Shown here piece after piece: positions 28,219 to 37,819 of a stretch of DNA of 64,000 nt. Each line of letters opens with the position of its first letter. Position 1 is the first letter of the stretch. Under the pieces are notes generated by a model. It made no database searches, had not been told where the DNA came from, and saw nothing but the letters and a program-made list of their open reading frames with translations. Source of the stretch: Chitinophagaceae bacterium (GTDB lineage Bacteria; Bacteroidota; Bacteroidia; Chitinophagales; Chitinophagaceae). The position numbers were made by a program, and so were the translations under genes. Where the stretch lies: positions 62,001-126,000 of the forward strand of contig JADKJI010000004.1 of assembly GCA_016721085.1 (NCBI GenBank), read 5' to 3'.

Positions 28219-28542
28219 ATGGCGGTAAGAGAAGATATGGACTCACTCACAACAGTCCTGCAGAAATTAAAAGCAAATAAGCAAGACAATGAGATTGCTG
28301 TCACAAATAAGGGAATGGTATTCTTGAAAGGCAAGCTATACCAGAAGAAGGATCTTCATATTATTCAAACATTTCGCTTTGAAGGAGAATCGGATCCTGC
28401 AGAACAAGCTATCATATATCTTATTCGATCGAATGATGGAGTAGTTGGTTATGGGCTGGATAATTACGGCATGTATACGAATCATACTAGCGATGGTTTT
28501 GCTGAACTAGTAGAGGAAATGAATGTAAGGCCTGGGAAGTAA
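28219..28542 (+). CDS. Small conserved Bacteroidota protein, unknown function
   Basis: 107 acidic residues without signal peptide or membrane segment. The middle part (FRFEGESDPAEQAIIYLIRSNDGVVGYGLDNYGMYTN) matches a family of ~100-residue Bacteroidota proteins that databases often label 'phosphoribosylpyrophosphate synthetase'. That label is almost certainly wrong, since no PRPP-binding loop is present. Start at ATG 28219. The role is unknown. Confidence 0.7.
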   Translation: MAVREDMDSLTTVLQKLKANKQDNEIAVTNKGMVFLKGKLYQKKDLHIIQTFRFEGESDPAEQAIIYLIRSNDGVVGYGLDNYGMYTNHTSDGFAELVEEMNVRPGK

Positions 28543-28569
28543 TGTATGGTGGTGTTTTAAATAATTTAT

Positions 28570-28887
28570 ATGGTCCCTTTTTTTAAATACGCAATTGAAG
28601 AGAATACGCATTTTGTAGCAGTTGATTATCCTGATGTTATTGAAGAGGCTGCTGCGGTAAAAGAACGACTTTCATCATTGCCTCAGATGAATAGAACTGA
28701 TATTTTCATATCCTTTTTCAAGAACCATAGTCTTTCTACAAAATGGATTAGCGATAATCCAATGGTAACTGACCTGGTCAGTTCCGGATCCCTCAAAGCA
28801 CCTCATATTGAAGGATTGTTTGAATCCTGTCTTAAAATTTCGCCTTTTCTGAGTGAATTTGAATATTATCTACGGAAGCATATATAA
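28570..28887 (+). CDS. Hypothetical protein
   Basis: 105 residues, not recognised. It is probably cytoplasmic and alpha-helical (a helix near 22-37, IEEAAAVKERLSSL). It lies 27 bp after the preceding small gene in the same direction, so the two are probably one transcript. No cysteine or histidine cluster or catalytic motif is visible. The frame is clean and the ATG start reasonable, which supports its being real. Confidence 0.5.
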   Translation: MVPFFKYAIEENTHFVAVDYPDVIEEAAAVKERLSSLPQMNRTDIFISFFKNHSLSTKWISDNPMVTDLVSSGSLKAPHIEGLFESCLKISPFLSEFEYYLRKHI

Positions 28888-29032
28888 GTAGGCAGCAGCA
28901 AAGGCAACTTGATTCTTTTTAATATTTTTTTGTTGGAATACTATTGAATGAAGTAGTTTTAGAACACTAACGAATTCTATATTCTTCATTTTATAATAGA
29001 TGAAGCCATATCAAAAAAATATGAACTGAATT

Positions 29033-31534
29033 ATGAAACTGATTTCAGCATCCTCATTTTTGCGTTTCACTTTTATCATTTTTGCTAGTGTTATTTCAGT
29101 AAGCCCCTTTTGTCAGACTCCCTTAAAATTATGGTATGATAAACCGGCAACTGAATGGGTAGAGGCTTTACCCTTAGGGAATGGACATATCGGCGCTATG
29201 GTTTTTGGTAGAGTTGAAAACGAACTGATTCAACTGAATGAAAGTACACTGTATAGTGGCGGCCCGGTTAAGAAGAATATAAACCCTGGTTCTGCAGCAA
29301 TACTTCCACTTGTTAGAAAAGCATTATTAGAAGAGGGGGATTATTCAAAAGCTGATAGCCTTACTCGTAAAATGCAGGGGCTGTACACCGAATCTTATCT
29401 TCCGCTTGGAGATATATCGATACAGCAGGATTTCAAAGGTGCAGCCATAACCAACTATTATCGCGATCTGGATTTGGATAAGGCTATTGCTACCACAAGA
29501 TTTACTGTAGCTGGAGTTACTTATACAAGGGAGTTGTTTACTTCCAACCCTGGTAACATTTTTTTAATTAGAATATCAAGTACTGTTAAAGGCTCATTGA
29601 ATTTTTCAATATCTCTTCAAAGCCAGCTTAGAAATACTGTTACAGTTTCAGGAGCTAATGAAATATTGCTGGGTGGGAAAGCACCTGCTCATGTTGATCC
29701 TAGTTATTATAACAGGAAGGGTGTTGATCCTGTAATTTATGAAGAGAAAGGGTCTTGTAATGGAATGCGTTTTCAATATCGCGTCAGAGCTGTTGGTAAA
29801 GATGGTTCAATAAAGACAAATGCAAAAGGGATTCAAGTAAGCAACGCCTCTGAAGTGGTATTGTATGTATCTGCTGCAACAAGCTTTAATGGATTTGATA
29901 AATGCCCCGATACGGAGGGGAAAGATGAGAATGCGATAACGATAAATAATATAAGGAAAGCAGTTTCTTCAGGATATCCTAGTATAAAGCAAGCGCATAT
30001 AGCCGATTATCAGAAGTATTTCAAACGTGTGCTATTTAATCTTCAGGATACAATGAAGAAGAATCCTTCTTCATCACTTCCATCAAATGAGCGCCTTATG
30101 GCCTATTCCAAAGGGGCTTATGATCCTGGTATTGAAACTCTCTATTTCCAATTTGGAAGATATCTGTTGATTTCAGCATCAAGGCCCGGATCTCCACCTG
30201 CGAATTTGCAAGGTATTTGGAATAAGGAACTACGTGCCCCATGGAGTTCCAACTATACCATCAATATCAATACAGAAATGAATTATTGGCCAGCAGAAAT
30301 GACAAACCTTTCTGAAATGCATCAGCCATTGTTGGATTGGATAAAAAGTCTTTCTGTAACTGGTGCCCGTACTGCAAAAGAATTCTATAATATGCCGGGT
30401 TGGGTGGCACATCATAACTCAGAGATATGGGGCACTTCTAATGCGGTAGGCGATGTGGGTAATGGTGATCCTGTATGGGCAAACTGGTTTATGGGTGGTA
30501 ACTGGCTTTGTCAGCATTTATGGGAGCACTATGCGTATACTGGTGACAAAGTTTTTTTAGCTAAGAAGGCTTATCCAATAATGAAGGAAGCTGCTGTGTT
30601 CTCATTGAACTGGCTGATAGAAGATAAGGAAGGACACTTGGTAACTGCACCATCAACTTCCCCTGAGAATACTTTCAAAGATGTAAATGGCCGTCATCAA
30701 TCTGTTTCTATTGCTACCACAATGGATATGTCAATCATATGGGATTTGTTTACGAATGTTATAGAAGCTTCACAGGCATTGGGTATTGATTCGGATTTCA
30801 GGAATATGCTTATTGAGAAGAAAAGCAAGCTGCTTCCATTACAAATTGGCAAGAAAGGTCAATTGCAGGAATGGTATAAGGATTTTGAAGAGACAGATCC
30901 ACTACACAGACATGTTTCGCATCTGTTTGGATTGTATCCTGGCAGACAGATTTCATCAATACAAACTCCTGAATTCTTCAATGCAGCAAAGAAAACACTC
31001 GAATCAAGAGGCGATGGTGGTACCGGATGGAGTAGGGGATGGAAGATAAACTGGTGGGCCCGATTGCTCGATGGAGATCATGCTTATTATCTGATCAGAC
31101 AATTATTACAGTATACAGGTTCTAATGGCACCAATTACCAGAATGGTGGAGGAACCTATCCGAATTTCTTTGATGCACACCCTCCCTTCCAGATTGATGG
31201 AAACTTCGCCGGTACTGCAGGTATGGCTGAAATGTTATTGCAAAGTCAGTTGAAGGAATTACATCTGTTACCTGCATTGCCTTCAGCATGGAGCAAGGGT
31301 TCTATCAAGGGTTTGAAAGCAAGAGGCGGTTTTGAAGTGTCGATGGATTGGAGTGGAGGTAAACTGACTAATGCAAGTATTCATTCCCTTAATGGATCAA
31401 GTTGTGCTGTTCGAACTGCATATCCTGTGATGTTAAAAGGAACTAGTTTGAAGTCGGTAAAAACTAAGGATGGGTATTTGTTGCTGTTTAATACTGTGAA
31501 GGGTAGAGAGTACCTTTTAGTTGTTGACAAGTAA
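29033..31534 (+). CDS. Alpha-L-fucosidase, GH95
   Basis: 833 residues with a signal peptide (cleavage near PFCQ). The start of the mature protein, LKLWYDKPATEWVEALPLGNGHIGAMVFG, is the GH95 hallmark, followed by LNESTLYSGGP. The catalytic (alpha/alpha)6 barrel has LQGIWNKELRAPWSSNYTININTEMNYW, with the paired catalytic asparagine region, TAPSTSPENTF with the general-acid Glu, and GWKINWWARLLDGDHAY near the end. GH95 enzymes invert alpha-1,2-fucosyl or alpha-galactosyl links, for example in xyloglucan or mucin-type glycans. It is preceded by 145 bp of AT-rich sequence and stands as a single transcription unit. Confidence 0.94.
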   Translation: MKLISASSFLRFTFIIFASVISVSPFCQTPLKLWYDKPATEWVEALPLGNGHIGAMVFGRVENELIQLNESTLYSGGPVKKNINPGSAAILPLVRKALLEEGDYSKADSLTRKMQGLYTESYLPLGDISIQQDFKGAAITNYYRDLDLDKAIATTRFTVAGVTYTRELFTSNPGNIFLIRISSTVKGSLNFSISLQSQLRNTVTVSGANEILLGGKAPAHVDPSYYNRKGVDPVIYEEKGSCNGMRFQYRVRAVGKDGSIKTNAKGIQVSNASEVVLYVSAATSFNGFDKCPDTEGKDENAITINNIRKAVSSGYPSIKQAHIADYQKYFKRVLFNLQDTMKKNPSSSLPSNERLMAYSKGAYDPGIETLYFQFGRYLLISASRPGSPPANLQGIWNKELRAPWSSNYTININTEMNYWPAEMTNLSEMHQPLLDWIKSLSVTGARTAKEFYNMPGWVAHHNSEIWGTSNAVGDVGNGDPVWANWFMGGNWLCQHLWEHYAYTGDKVFLAKKAYPIMKEAAVFSLNWLIEDKEGHLVTAPSTSPENTFKDVNGRHQSVSIATTMDMSIIWDLFTNVIEASQALGIDSDFRNMLIEKKSKLLPLQIGKKGQLQEWYKDFEETDPLHRHVSHLFGLYPGRQISSIQTPEFFNAAKKTLESRGDGGTGWSRGWKINWWARLLDGDHAYYLIRQLLQYTGSNGTNYQNGGGTYPNFFDAHPPFQIDGNFAGTAGMAEMLLQSQLKELHLLPALPSAWSKGSIKGLKARGGFEVSMDWSGGKLTNASIHSLNGSSCAVRTAYPVMLKGTSLKSVKTKDGYLLLFNTVKGREYLLVVDK

Positions 31535-31560
31535 TTTTTTATACAAACCTAAATACAATA

Positions 31561-31692
31561 ACCGCAGAGACGCGGAGACGCAGCCGGGACCGGGAAGGTT
31601 TTAACCGCCCCCCCCCCCCCCCGGGGGGCCCCCAAAAAAAACGCCCCCCCGCGCACTTGGCGGTTTCCTCTGCGTCTCCGCGTCTCTGCGGT
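31561..31692. repeat. GC-rich hairpin repeat, copy 4, with anomalous homopolymer core
   Basis: Arms accgcagagacgcggagacg (31561 on) and its complement (to 31692) enclose ~85 bp that includes 15 C, 6 G, 5 C, 8 A and 7 C in runs (31608-31650). The other five copies have short centres. The run-rich core looks like a base-calling or assembly artefact at the hairpin tip. Confidence 0.85.
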
Positions 31693-31700
31693 GAAAAAAA

Positions 31701-34248
31701 CTACATCCTCACCTTCACCCTCAACACAGTCAACGAATTCGCCGCAAACGTATAACTAAAATCATTCGAGAATCCATCGAAAGAACTTTGTTTCGGAGCA
31801 ATCTTTAATGGTTCTTCAAAACTATTCTCATCTTTCAGTGAATTGGCTGCAAGGGTTATTGCAGTTCCTTTACTTTCAACTTGTTTGGCGTTATCAATTT
31901 TTAATTGAGCTCTGTAAGGTTCACTGGATGCATTGGTGAATTTGATGATGAGTTCATTAGTCTTTTCATCATAACCTGAAATAACAAATTGCCTTGGTGC
32001 CGGGGTAGGAAGATAGTTTATGATCAATTGACCATCTACATACAATTGGGCTACAGATTCCTTTACAATCACCTTGATTGTATACCATTGGTTATTCTTG
32101 ATTTCTTGCTTTACAAATGGGGCAACAGCTTCACTTGTTACACCTTCTTCAATTATCTGCAAAGTAGTTTGAGTATTACCCCATCCACCAATATTAAAGG
32201 CGTAACCGGTTTGTTGTGTTTCATTCATTCCAAACATCACAAAAAAGCCTTCGTCTCCACCTGTCTTCCTGGCTTTTACTTCTAATTCAAAGTTATTGAA
32301 TGATTTTCCTTTCAAATAAGCCGCAGCCATAGATTCAAGTGAGCTTTGAGACAATATTCCTGAAGAAGCATTTTTCCAATCTCCCTTAGGAATAATCCAT
32401 CCATTTCCCACAGACATATCAGGAGAGATTACATTTCCATCGGCTGTTGTGATCTTTAAGTCTTTGTATTCGTTTTGTGTAATCCATGAACCCAAGTCCA
32501 ATTCCTCCCTCCCCTTTAAGAGGAATAGGTTTATCTGATTTAGGTTGTTGCAATTGAGTAGATACATTGTAAGAAGGTCTGTTGCTTGCAAAGAGTTGCT
32601 GTACATAATAGGAAGAACGACCCACTACCTTATCATTATCGATCCATATCAGGTTAACCGGCCATTCCCTGTTATTCTTGTTTTCAAATAATGGAGCATA
32701 AGAAGCCATTTTTACCAAATCGCTGTTGCGTTCCATTCCAGAAATAAAGGCGGCCTCACTAAGTGCTGCCAACATATTACCTCCTCCAACACGCTGATTG
32801 CAGGCATATTCTCCAACATATATTTTATAATCTTCTCTCGGAATATTATCGAATAGGTTATGGTTCTTGAAAAAGAAATCGGGTCCCACATACCAATGTG
32901 GATCAATCATATCCGTCTTAGTAACACTCTTTACTCCTTTTCCTAATCCATGGTTTGATATTAAAGTAAGCTGCGGATATTTTGATTTTATGGCTTTATA
33001 AAAGATGTCGAATCTTTTATTGTAAAGAGCTCCCCATTGTTCATTACCTATCTCAACATATTGTAAAGGATAAGGGGCTGGATGACCTGCCTTCGCTCTT
33101 TTGGCTCCCCAAACCGTATTGGTTCCACCAATAGCATATTCAAGGGCATCTAATACATCTTTTACATAGAAGTCTACATCCTGGTCACTACAAGCATCAC
33201 CCATTCTGTATTGACAGCCTAGACCAACATTACAAACAAACATTCCCTTAGCACCAATATCCTCGCAATACTGAAGAAATTCATTGTATCCGAAACCATA
33301 GCTATTGCGATAGCCCCAGGTATCATACACACCGGAACGTTTCATCGGATCACCTAATGTTTTTTTCCATTCTACCCTATTGCTTACTGTTATTCCCTCC
33401 ACTATACAGCCACCTGGCCAGCGAATAAAGGCAGGTTTCAGATCGGAAAGGAAGGTTGCCACATCATTTCGTAAGCCATTCTCACGACCTTTATATGTAT
33501 TCTTTGGAAATAGGGAAACATAATCAATATAGACATTGCCGCTTTTTTCAAACACTAATTCAAAATGTGCTTTTGATTGAGAGGCATTGGCGACTAGTAT
33601 TAATTTATGTTCTTTCCATTTGCCATTTGCAGTAGCAGTAACATTCTGACTGGCTATGATTGTATTGTCAAATCCAACTATCCTGGCGGTTATGGCACCA
33701 TTGTAATTATCGCTTCTTGTATAAAATCGTAGCAGGTATTCAGCTCCATTTTGCGTCGCTATTCCCCAAAAGCCAGTATTGGTAACTATAGCGGGAGTTG
33801 ATGCTGAGTTAATCTTGACTAAAAGATTGTTTGGAGTAGAAGGATCTAATGGCTGGGTCTTTGTAGTTTGAATGCTTGCACCTTCTCCTTTACTGTTAAT
33901 TGTCCATGCGGGAATGGTTTCCTTCTCCCATTTAAAAGTATTTTTCTCTATGCGTCCACTTAAATGATTTTTGACAGCTGGAGGTACTAATTCACCATTT
34001 ACAACGCTATAGCCTGTTGGTACTTCTTTATCTTCAAAAGCCCTGTTGCGAATCATTTCTGCATATAGCCCACCTTCTCCAGCATGATTGATCTCTTCAA
34101 AAAATACCCCATATAATGAAGCTGGTACTTCAGCTCCTTTCTTCCCAAGATCAATCAGCACTTTTGGGTCTTCTGCCTTTGGAGTAGGTTGAAATCCAAA
34201 TATGCTTACTAAAAGAGCTATGGCTACTATCGATAATATCTTATTCAT
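31701..34248 (-). CDS. Large alpha-L-arabinofuranosidase, GH51 with extra beta domains (frameshifted)
   Basis: About 848 residues when repaired by removing one base from the C run at 32491-32493, which restores GGIGLGSWITQNEYKDLK. Layout: signal peptide (1-~22); GH51 start SLYGVFFEEINHAGEGGLYAEMIRNRAFED; an inserted carbohydrate-binding-like beta domain (~90-250); the barrel with FIRWPGGC, acid/base Glu in VEIGNEQWG and nucleophile Glu in YVGEYAC; then the C-terminal sandwich into which a LamG/DUF1080-like domain is inserted (NNFELEVKARKTGGDEGFFVMFG). This is the long class, unlike the 511-residue GH51 at 12 kb. It overlaps the sterol desaturase gene by 8 bp. Confidence 0.9.
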
Positions 34249-35239
34249 GCGATTGCTTTTTTTCTAGTTCCTGTTTCCTGATCATGTAAGCTGTCTTATG
34301 CTCCCCGGTATGGCTCCATCCAGGAGGCATTACCATATAGAGTAGTTTGTTCTTTATTCCTGGTGCATGATATATGTCTTTGAATAGCAGAACGAATTCA
34401 CCGAAATAGATATCCCATACACTATCATTTTTTATAGGACGTGTAATGCCATATTCTGGAGGAGTTTCGTGTTCTTCGTATTGATGTGTTTTGAAAACCC
34501 GATCCCATATATTAAGGAAGTTACAGAAATTAGTATCCATATACAGTGGATTTCTTGCGTGGTGAACCCGATGGTGAGATGGAGTTAGTATTATATGTTG
34601 CAGAGGCCCAAGTCTTCCATCTTTCAATAAATTCTCTCCAGTATGAATGAAAGCCCCCCATGTGCCATCAATAAACATGATAAGGAATAGTAAAGCTGGA
34701 TCAACTCCTAAGAGAATGCAGATGGTTGTCCTTATAAAATCAGCATACGGTCCTTCCAGGAAAAAATGCGCAAATCCTACAGTAAGATTCATTGTTTCAG
34801 GAGCATGATGAGTGGAATGCAAGCACCAGAACAATCTTACTTTGTGTCCAAAGTAATGATAAACAAAGTGCGATAGTTCCCATACAAGATATCCATAAAT
34901 CAACCAATACCAAGTAATGTGAGTCTTTAGAATAGCAAATGGTTGGAAAAAGCCGATGCAGAAACTTACTAATCCTATAGAGATAAATCGCCCTATGATA
35001 CGATTGATAACATAAATCAGCATCGTATTCTTGTAGTCTTTTTTACTTAAGCGGCCTTGAATAATGGCGCTTATGAATTCAAGTACTATAAGTAAAGGTA
35101 TCAGCGGACTGATAGCTCCTAATATACCATCAAGAGTATTCAGCCGGCTGTAATCGCCAGTAGTAAACATTTCAAGCCAGGCACCAATACCGAAAAAATC
35201 TTTTAGTTCAGTAAGAAGAATAGAAAAAATATCAGCCAT
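34241..35239 (-). CDS. Sterol desaturase / fatty acid hydroxylase family protein
   Basis: A 332-residue integral membrane di-iron enzyme. Hydrophobic segments lie at ~40-62, ~80-105, ~108-125 and ~165-195. The eight-histidine signature is complete: HFVYHYFGH, LHSTHHAPE and PSHHRVHHARN. Members hydroxylate or desaturate lipids such as sterols, fatty acids and carotenoids using O2. Substrate cannot be read off; bacterial relatives act on ornithine lipids, sphingolipids or hopanoids. It lies between a PhyH-type oxygenase gene upstream and a GH51 gene with which it overlaps, all on one strand, which suggests a common transcript without an obvious shared pathway. Confidence 0.9.
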   Translation of the reverse strand: MADIFSILLTELKDFFGIGAWLEMFTTGDYSRLNTLDGILGAISPLIPLLIVLEFISAIIQGRLSKKDYKNTMLIYVINRIIGRFISIGLVSFCIGFFQPFAILKTHITWYWLIYGYLVWELSHFVYHYFGHKVRLFWCLHSTHHAPETMNLTVGFAHFFLEGPYADFIRTTICILLGVDPALLFLIMFIDGTWGAFIHTGENLLKDGRLGPLQHIILTPSHHRVHHARNPLYMDTNFCNFLNIWDRVFKTHQYEEHETPPEYGITRPIKNDSVWDIYFGEFVLLFKDIYHAPGIKNKLLYMVMPPGWSHTGEHKTAYMIRKQELEKKQSHE

Positions 35240-35269
35240 ATAACTATGCTGTTAGTTGGTTTATTCGAA

Positions 35270-36153
35270 TTAAATAGTAGCGGGATCAAATAGCAAAGGG
35301 AAGAACTGTCCTTCCATTTTATTTCCGGCACCTATAGGAGGAACGCCTTCTAATAAAACATCATTTGAATTGGATCTAGTGCCTTCTTTGAAAACATTTA
35401 TTACTACTCCTCGTCTTGGCCTGTTAGATGTATTCTTGAAGGAGCCATGAACCATCAATGGATGATGGAAGGTGGCTTCACCAGCTTTCATTTCAATAGG
35501 AATAGGCTTGAAATTATTTTTCTGTTCTTCCGTCATGAAAGTTAACAATCCATCCATTTCACCAGTAAGAACAGGTTTTTCTAATAATCCCCAACGATGG
35601 CTCCAGGTACATAATATAAACAGCCATTTTCTGTATTCACATCATCCAAACCCATCCAGCAAGTAAGATGTTGAATAGGACCAGTTCTTGTCCAATAGGA
35701 ATAATCCTGATGCCAGGCAACAACACCTCCGTTATAAGGTGGTTTATAGAAAAGTTGATCATGCCAGAAGCGAACTGCGGCATTTCCAAAAAGCTGGCTT
35801 GCGGCCATTACAAATGCAGGATTCCAGAGTATATCATGATAACCATCTGTAACTCTCCACGCACCAAGCGCATGGAATACAGTACTCTCAGGGTCGGTTG
35901 ATTCGTTGGTATGGAATTCGTAAAATAATTCATGTCGTGGATGGGAAGGATCCATTATTTCAGTCAGTTCAGACTGTAATGATTTTATCTGTTCTTCATC
36001 AAGAAGTTTCACATTGGCGAGGTAACCGAATTCTTCAAAGAACTCTAGCTGTTCCTTCGACAAACGATAAGCATCCCATTCAGCGGCATTCTTCGGCCAT
36101 TTGAAAAGGGTTGACACCAATTGATGTTGTAGGGATAAATCTGGCACTGACAT
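35270..36153 (-). CDS. Phytanoyl-CoA dioxygenase (PhyH) family oxygenase (frameshifted)
   Basis: About 294 residues after repair. The N-terminal frame stops after GCLYYVPG; adding one base at 35602 restores YYVPGSHRWGLLEKPVLTGEMDGLL and joins the rest. The Fe(II) ligands are present: His and Asp in WHQDYSYW, and the distal His in HHPLMVHGSF. The Arg of NRPRRGVVI would bind 2-oxoglutarate. The family hydroxylates or otherwise oxidises small molecules and lipids, with a broad substrate range. It lies 30 bp upstream of the sterol desaturase on the same strand, so two O2-dependent oxidases are probably made together, and their shared substrate could be a lipid. The break is one base with no other damage. 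Confidence 0.88.
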
Positions 36154-36246
36154 GGCAATTATTTTGGTTAGAAGACATCGATTACCTCATACAGCAATAC
36201 AAGGCCTGTTAAGTTAATTTATTTTTGATGTTTCGATACAGGATGT

Positions 36247-37518
36247 TCACTTCTTTTTTGTCTTGCTCCATACTTTTTCCTGCATATCCTTAATGCGAAC
36301 GGTTGCGTTGGGTAATTCAGGCAAATTACTGGTAGGAGTGGTCAGATAAAAGTAAGCCGTTGCCGATACATCATCGCTTCGATAGAAATTTCCGCCGAAG
36401 GCAGCTTGTGTATATTTAGGGTCATTTATATCTGGAATAGGATTTTGATCGAGGAGTAATAATTGTTCAGGAGCTTTTCCTTTAAGGTGGAAAATATCAT
36501 CATTATCACCTTTCATAAATAGTTGAACAGGAATAGCTACACCTTTTGCCTGCAATTCTCTCATATGCTGGATACCCGTATTCCCTATCTGCTGCAAAGT
36601 AACTTTGCAGGCAGTATGGAAATAAACAGGATCAGGAAGATGATACCGATAAAATGTGTAGAGGTCGTTGCTGTTATCTGAAACCAATGAACCCTGGTTA
36701 CGATTGAAATATTCTCCTTGTCCCCAGCCACTTCCAATATAATCTTCCGTTCCAGTTCCACTTAATGTTGGCAAACCTTTATCTCCATCCAGGAATATTT
36801 TCACTTCTCCTTCACCAAACCAGGTATTGCGATAAACGGAATCTCCTATTACACCAACATTTGTACCTATATATCTTCCCTTGCCTTTCACTTCTGGTAA
36901 TATCACATAATCTTTTCCGAGAGTGGTTTTAAAGTTTCTGTTCCAATAAGCATGGAAATACATGGCATCTGGTGCAATTTTTTCCTCGGTGAAGTTGATA
37001 TCGTACCAAACTAATGCATGTGAAGGAGATTCGTTGGTAAGAACAATTTTCGCCGCCTTTCTGTATGGCATTGGGATAGTGAAATTATATGATCTTGCTT
37101 CCGGATTAGAGAAGAGAGCGTTTTCAAACGGAACTGATAATCCGAGTCCATTACCAAAGAAATCGCCGATGGGTGCCGATACAGCTGGTTTTGATTCACC
37201 ATCCCAATAAATATCGATTCGAACCAGTCTGCGTTGTTCTTCGCTCCGTGGTATGGTGCCGCTTAGCCACATGCGGTGAATGATCCCGCTACCTTTCACA
37301 TCCATCAATACCAGTTTTTCTCCGGCTTTGATAGTGAAGAAGGCACTTCCTTTTGCTCCTTTGTTAGTGATGCCGCCTTTAGCTTTCGCACCTGTTGGGT
37401 TTTCGGGGCTTATCCATTTAGTATGGGTAGTTGCGGGCGGAGCTTTGAAAAGATCCTGGGCTTTCAGTGAAAAACAAAAAGTGGTAAGTAGTAAGGAGGT
37501 GAAAATTTTTGAAAGCAT
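36247..37518 (-). CDS. GH172 (DUF2961) glycoside hydrolase
   Basis: 423 residues with a signal peptide (1-~20, FCFSLKAQ). Conserved DUF2961 blocks: GSGIIHRMWLSG, RIDIYWDGESKPAVSAPIGDFFGNGLG, SYNFTIPMPYRKAAKIVLTNES, and GEGEVKIFLDGDKGLPTLSGTGTEDYIGSGWG. GH172 enzymes act on alpha-D-fructofuranosides or alpha-D-arabinofuranosides and assemble as trimers with a viral-capsid-like double jelly roll. The product is periplasmic or secreted. It heads leftward transcription. The intergenic half-site array lies immediately upstream of its start, opposite to GH116. Confidence 0.88.
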   Translation of the reverse strand: MLSKIFTSLLLTTFCFSLKAQDLFKAPPATTHTKWISPENPTGAKAKGGITNKGAKGSAFFTIKAGEKLVLMDVKGSGIIHRMWLSGTIPRSEEQRRLVRIDIYWDGESKPAVSAPIGDFFGNGLGLSVPFENALFSNPEARSYNFTIPMPYRKAAKIVLTNESPSHALVWYDINFTEEKIAPDAMYFHAYWNRNFKTTLGKDYVILPEVKGKGRYIGTNVGVIGDSVYRNTWFGEGEVKIFLDGDKGLPTLSGTGTEDYIGSGWGQGEYFNRNQGSLVSDNSNDLYTFYRYHLPDPVYFHTACKVTLQQIGNTGIQHMRELQAKGVAIPVQLFMKGDNDDIFHLKGKAPEQLLLLDQNPIPDINDPKYTQAAFGGNFYRSDDVSATAYFYLTTPTSNLPELPNATVRIKDMQEKVWSKTKKK

Positions 37519-37581
37519 GGGTAATTTTTTATCGGTAAATCAATCGTAGCTTAAATGTAGGAAGAAAGGGGTGTTTTTATC

Positions 37582-37740
37582 AGGTTGACTTCTCCCGGGA
37601 AGTCAACCTCCGAGAAGTCATCTCGGGAGAAGTCAACCTCCGGGTTGACATCCTGGGAGATGACATCTCGGGAGATGGACTCCCTCTGCTCAATTCACCC
37701 AAACACAACCGTTTTTTCCTTAAAAAATCCGGGAAAAACA
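37582..37740 (-). repeat. Half-site mosaic repeat, copy B
   Basis: An inverted copy of the element at 22743. On the plus strand six 15-bp units run from 37582 to 37671 (AGGTTGACTTCTCCC, GGGAAGTCAACCTCC, GAGAAGTCATCTCGG, GAGAAGTCAACCTCC, GGGTTGACATCCTGG, GAGATGACATCTCGG), then the leader GAGATGGACTC and the conserved core ending in aaccgttttttccttaaaaa. The unit order differs from copy A while leader and core are conserved, so the array changes faster than the flank. It sits in the 300-bp gap between divergent GH172 and GH116 genes. Confidence 0.85.
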
Positions 37741-37819
37741 CAGTTCGATACCAGTTTCCTTAATTTCAGAACTCAAATCGATTTGCCATGAAAGAACTTC
37801 AAACGATTTCTCCTAATAG

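Noticed and set aside
28219..28542. Phosphoribosylpyrophosphate synthetase
   Set aside because: Relatives carry this database name, but the protein is a third of the needed length and lacks the PRPP loop.
37582..37682. Possible CRISPR or iteron-type origin
   Set aside because: The units are contiguous without spacers, and no rep or par gene lies nearby; the composition does not resemble an origin.
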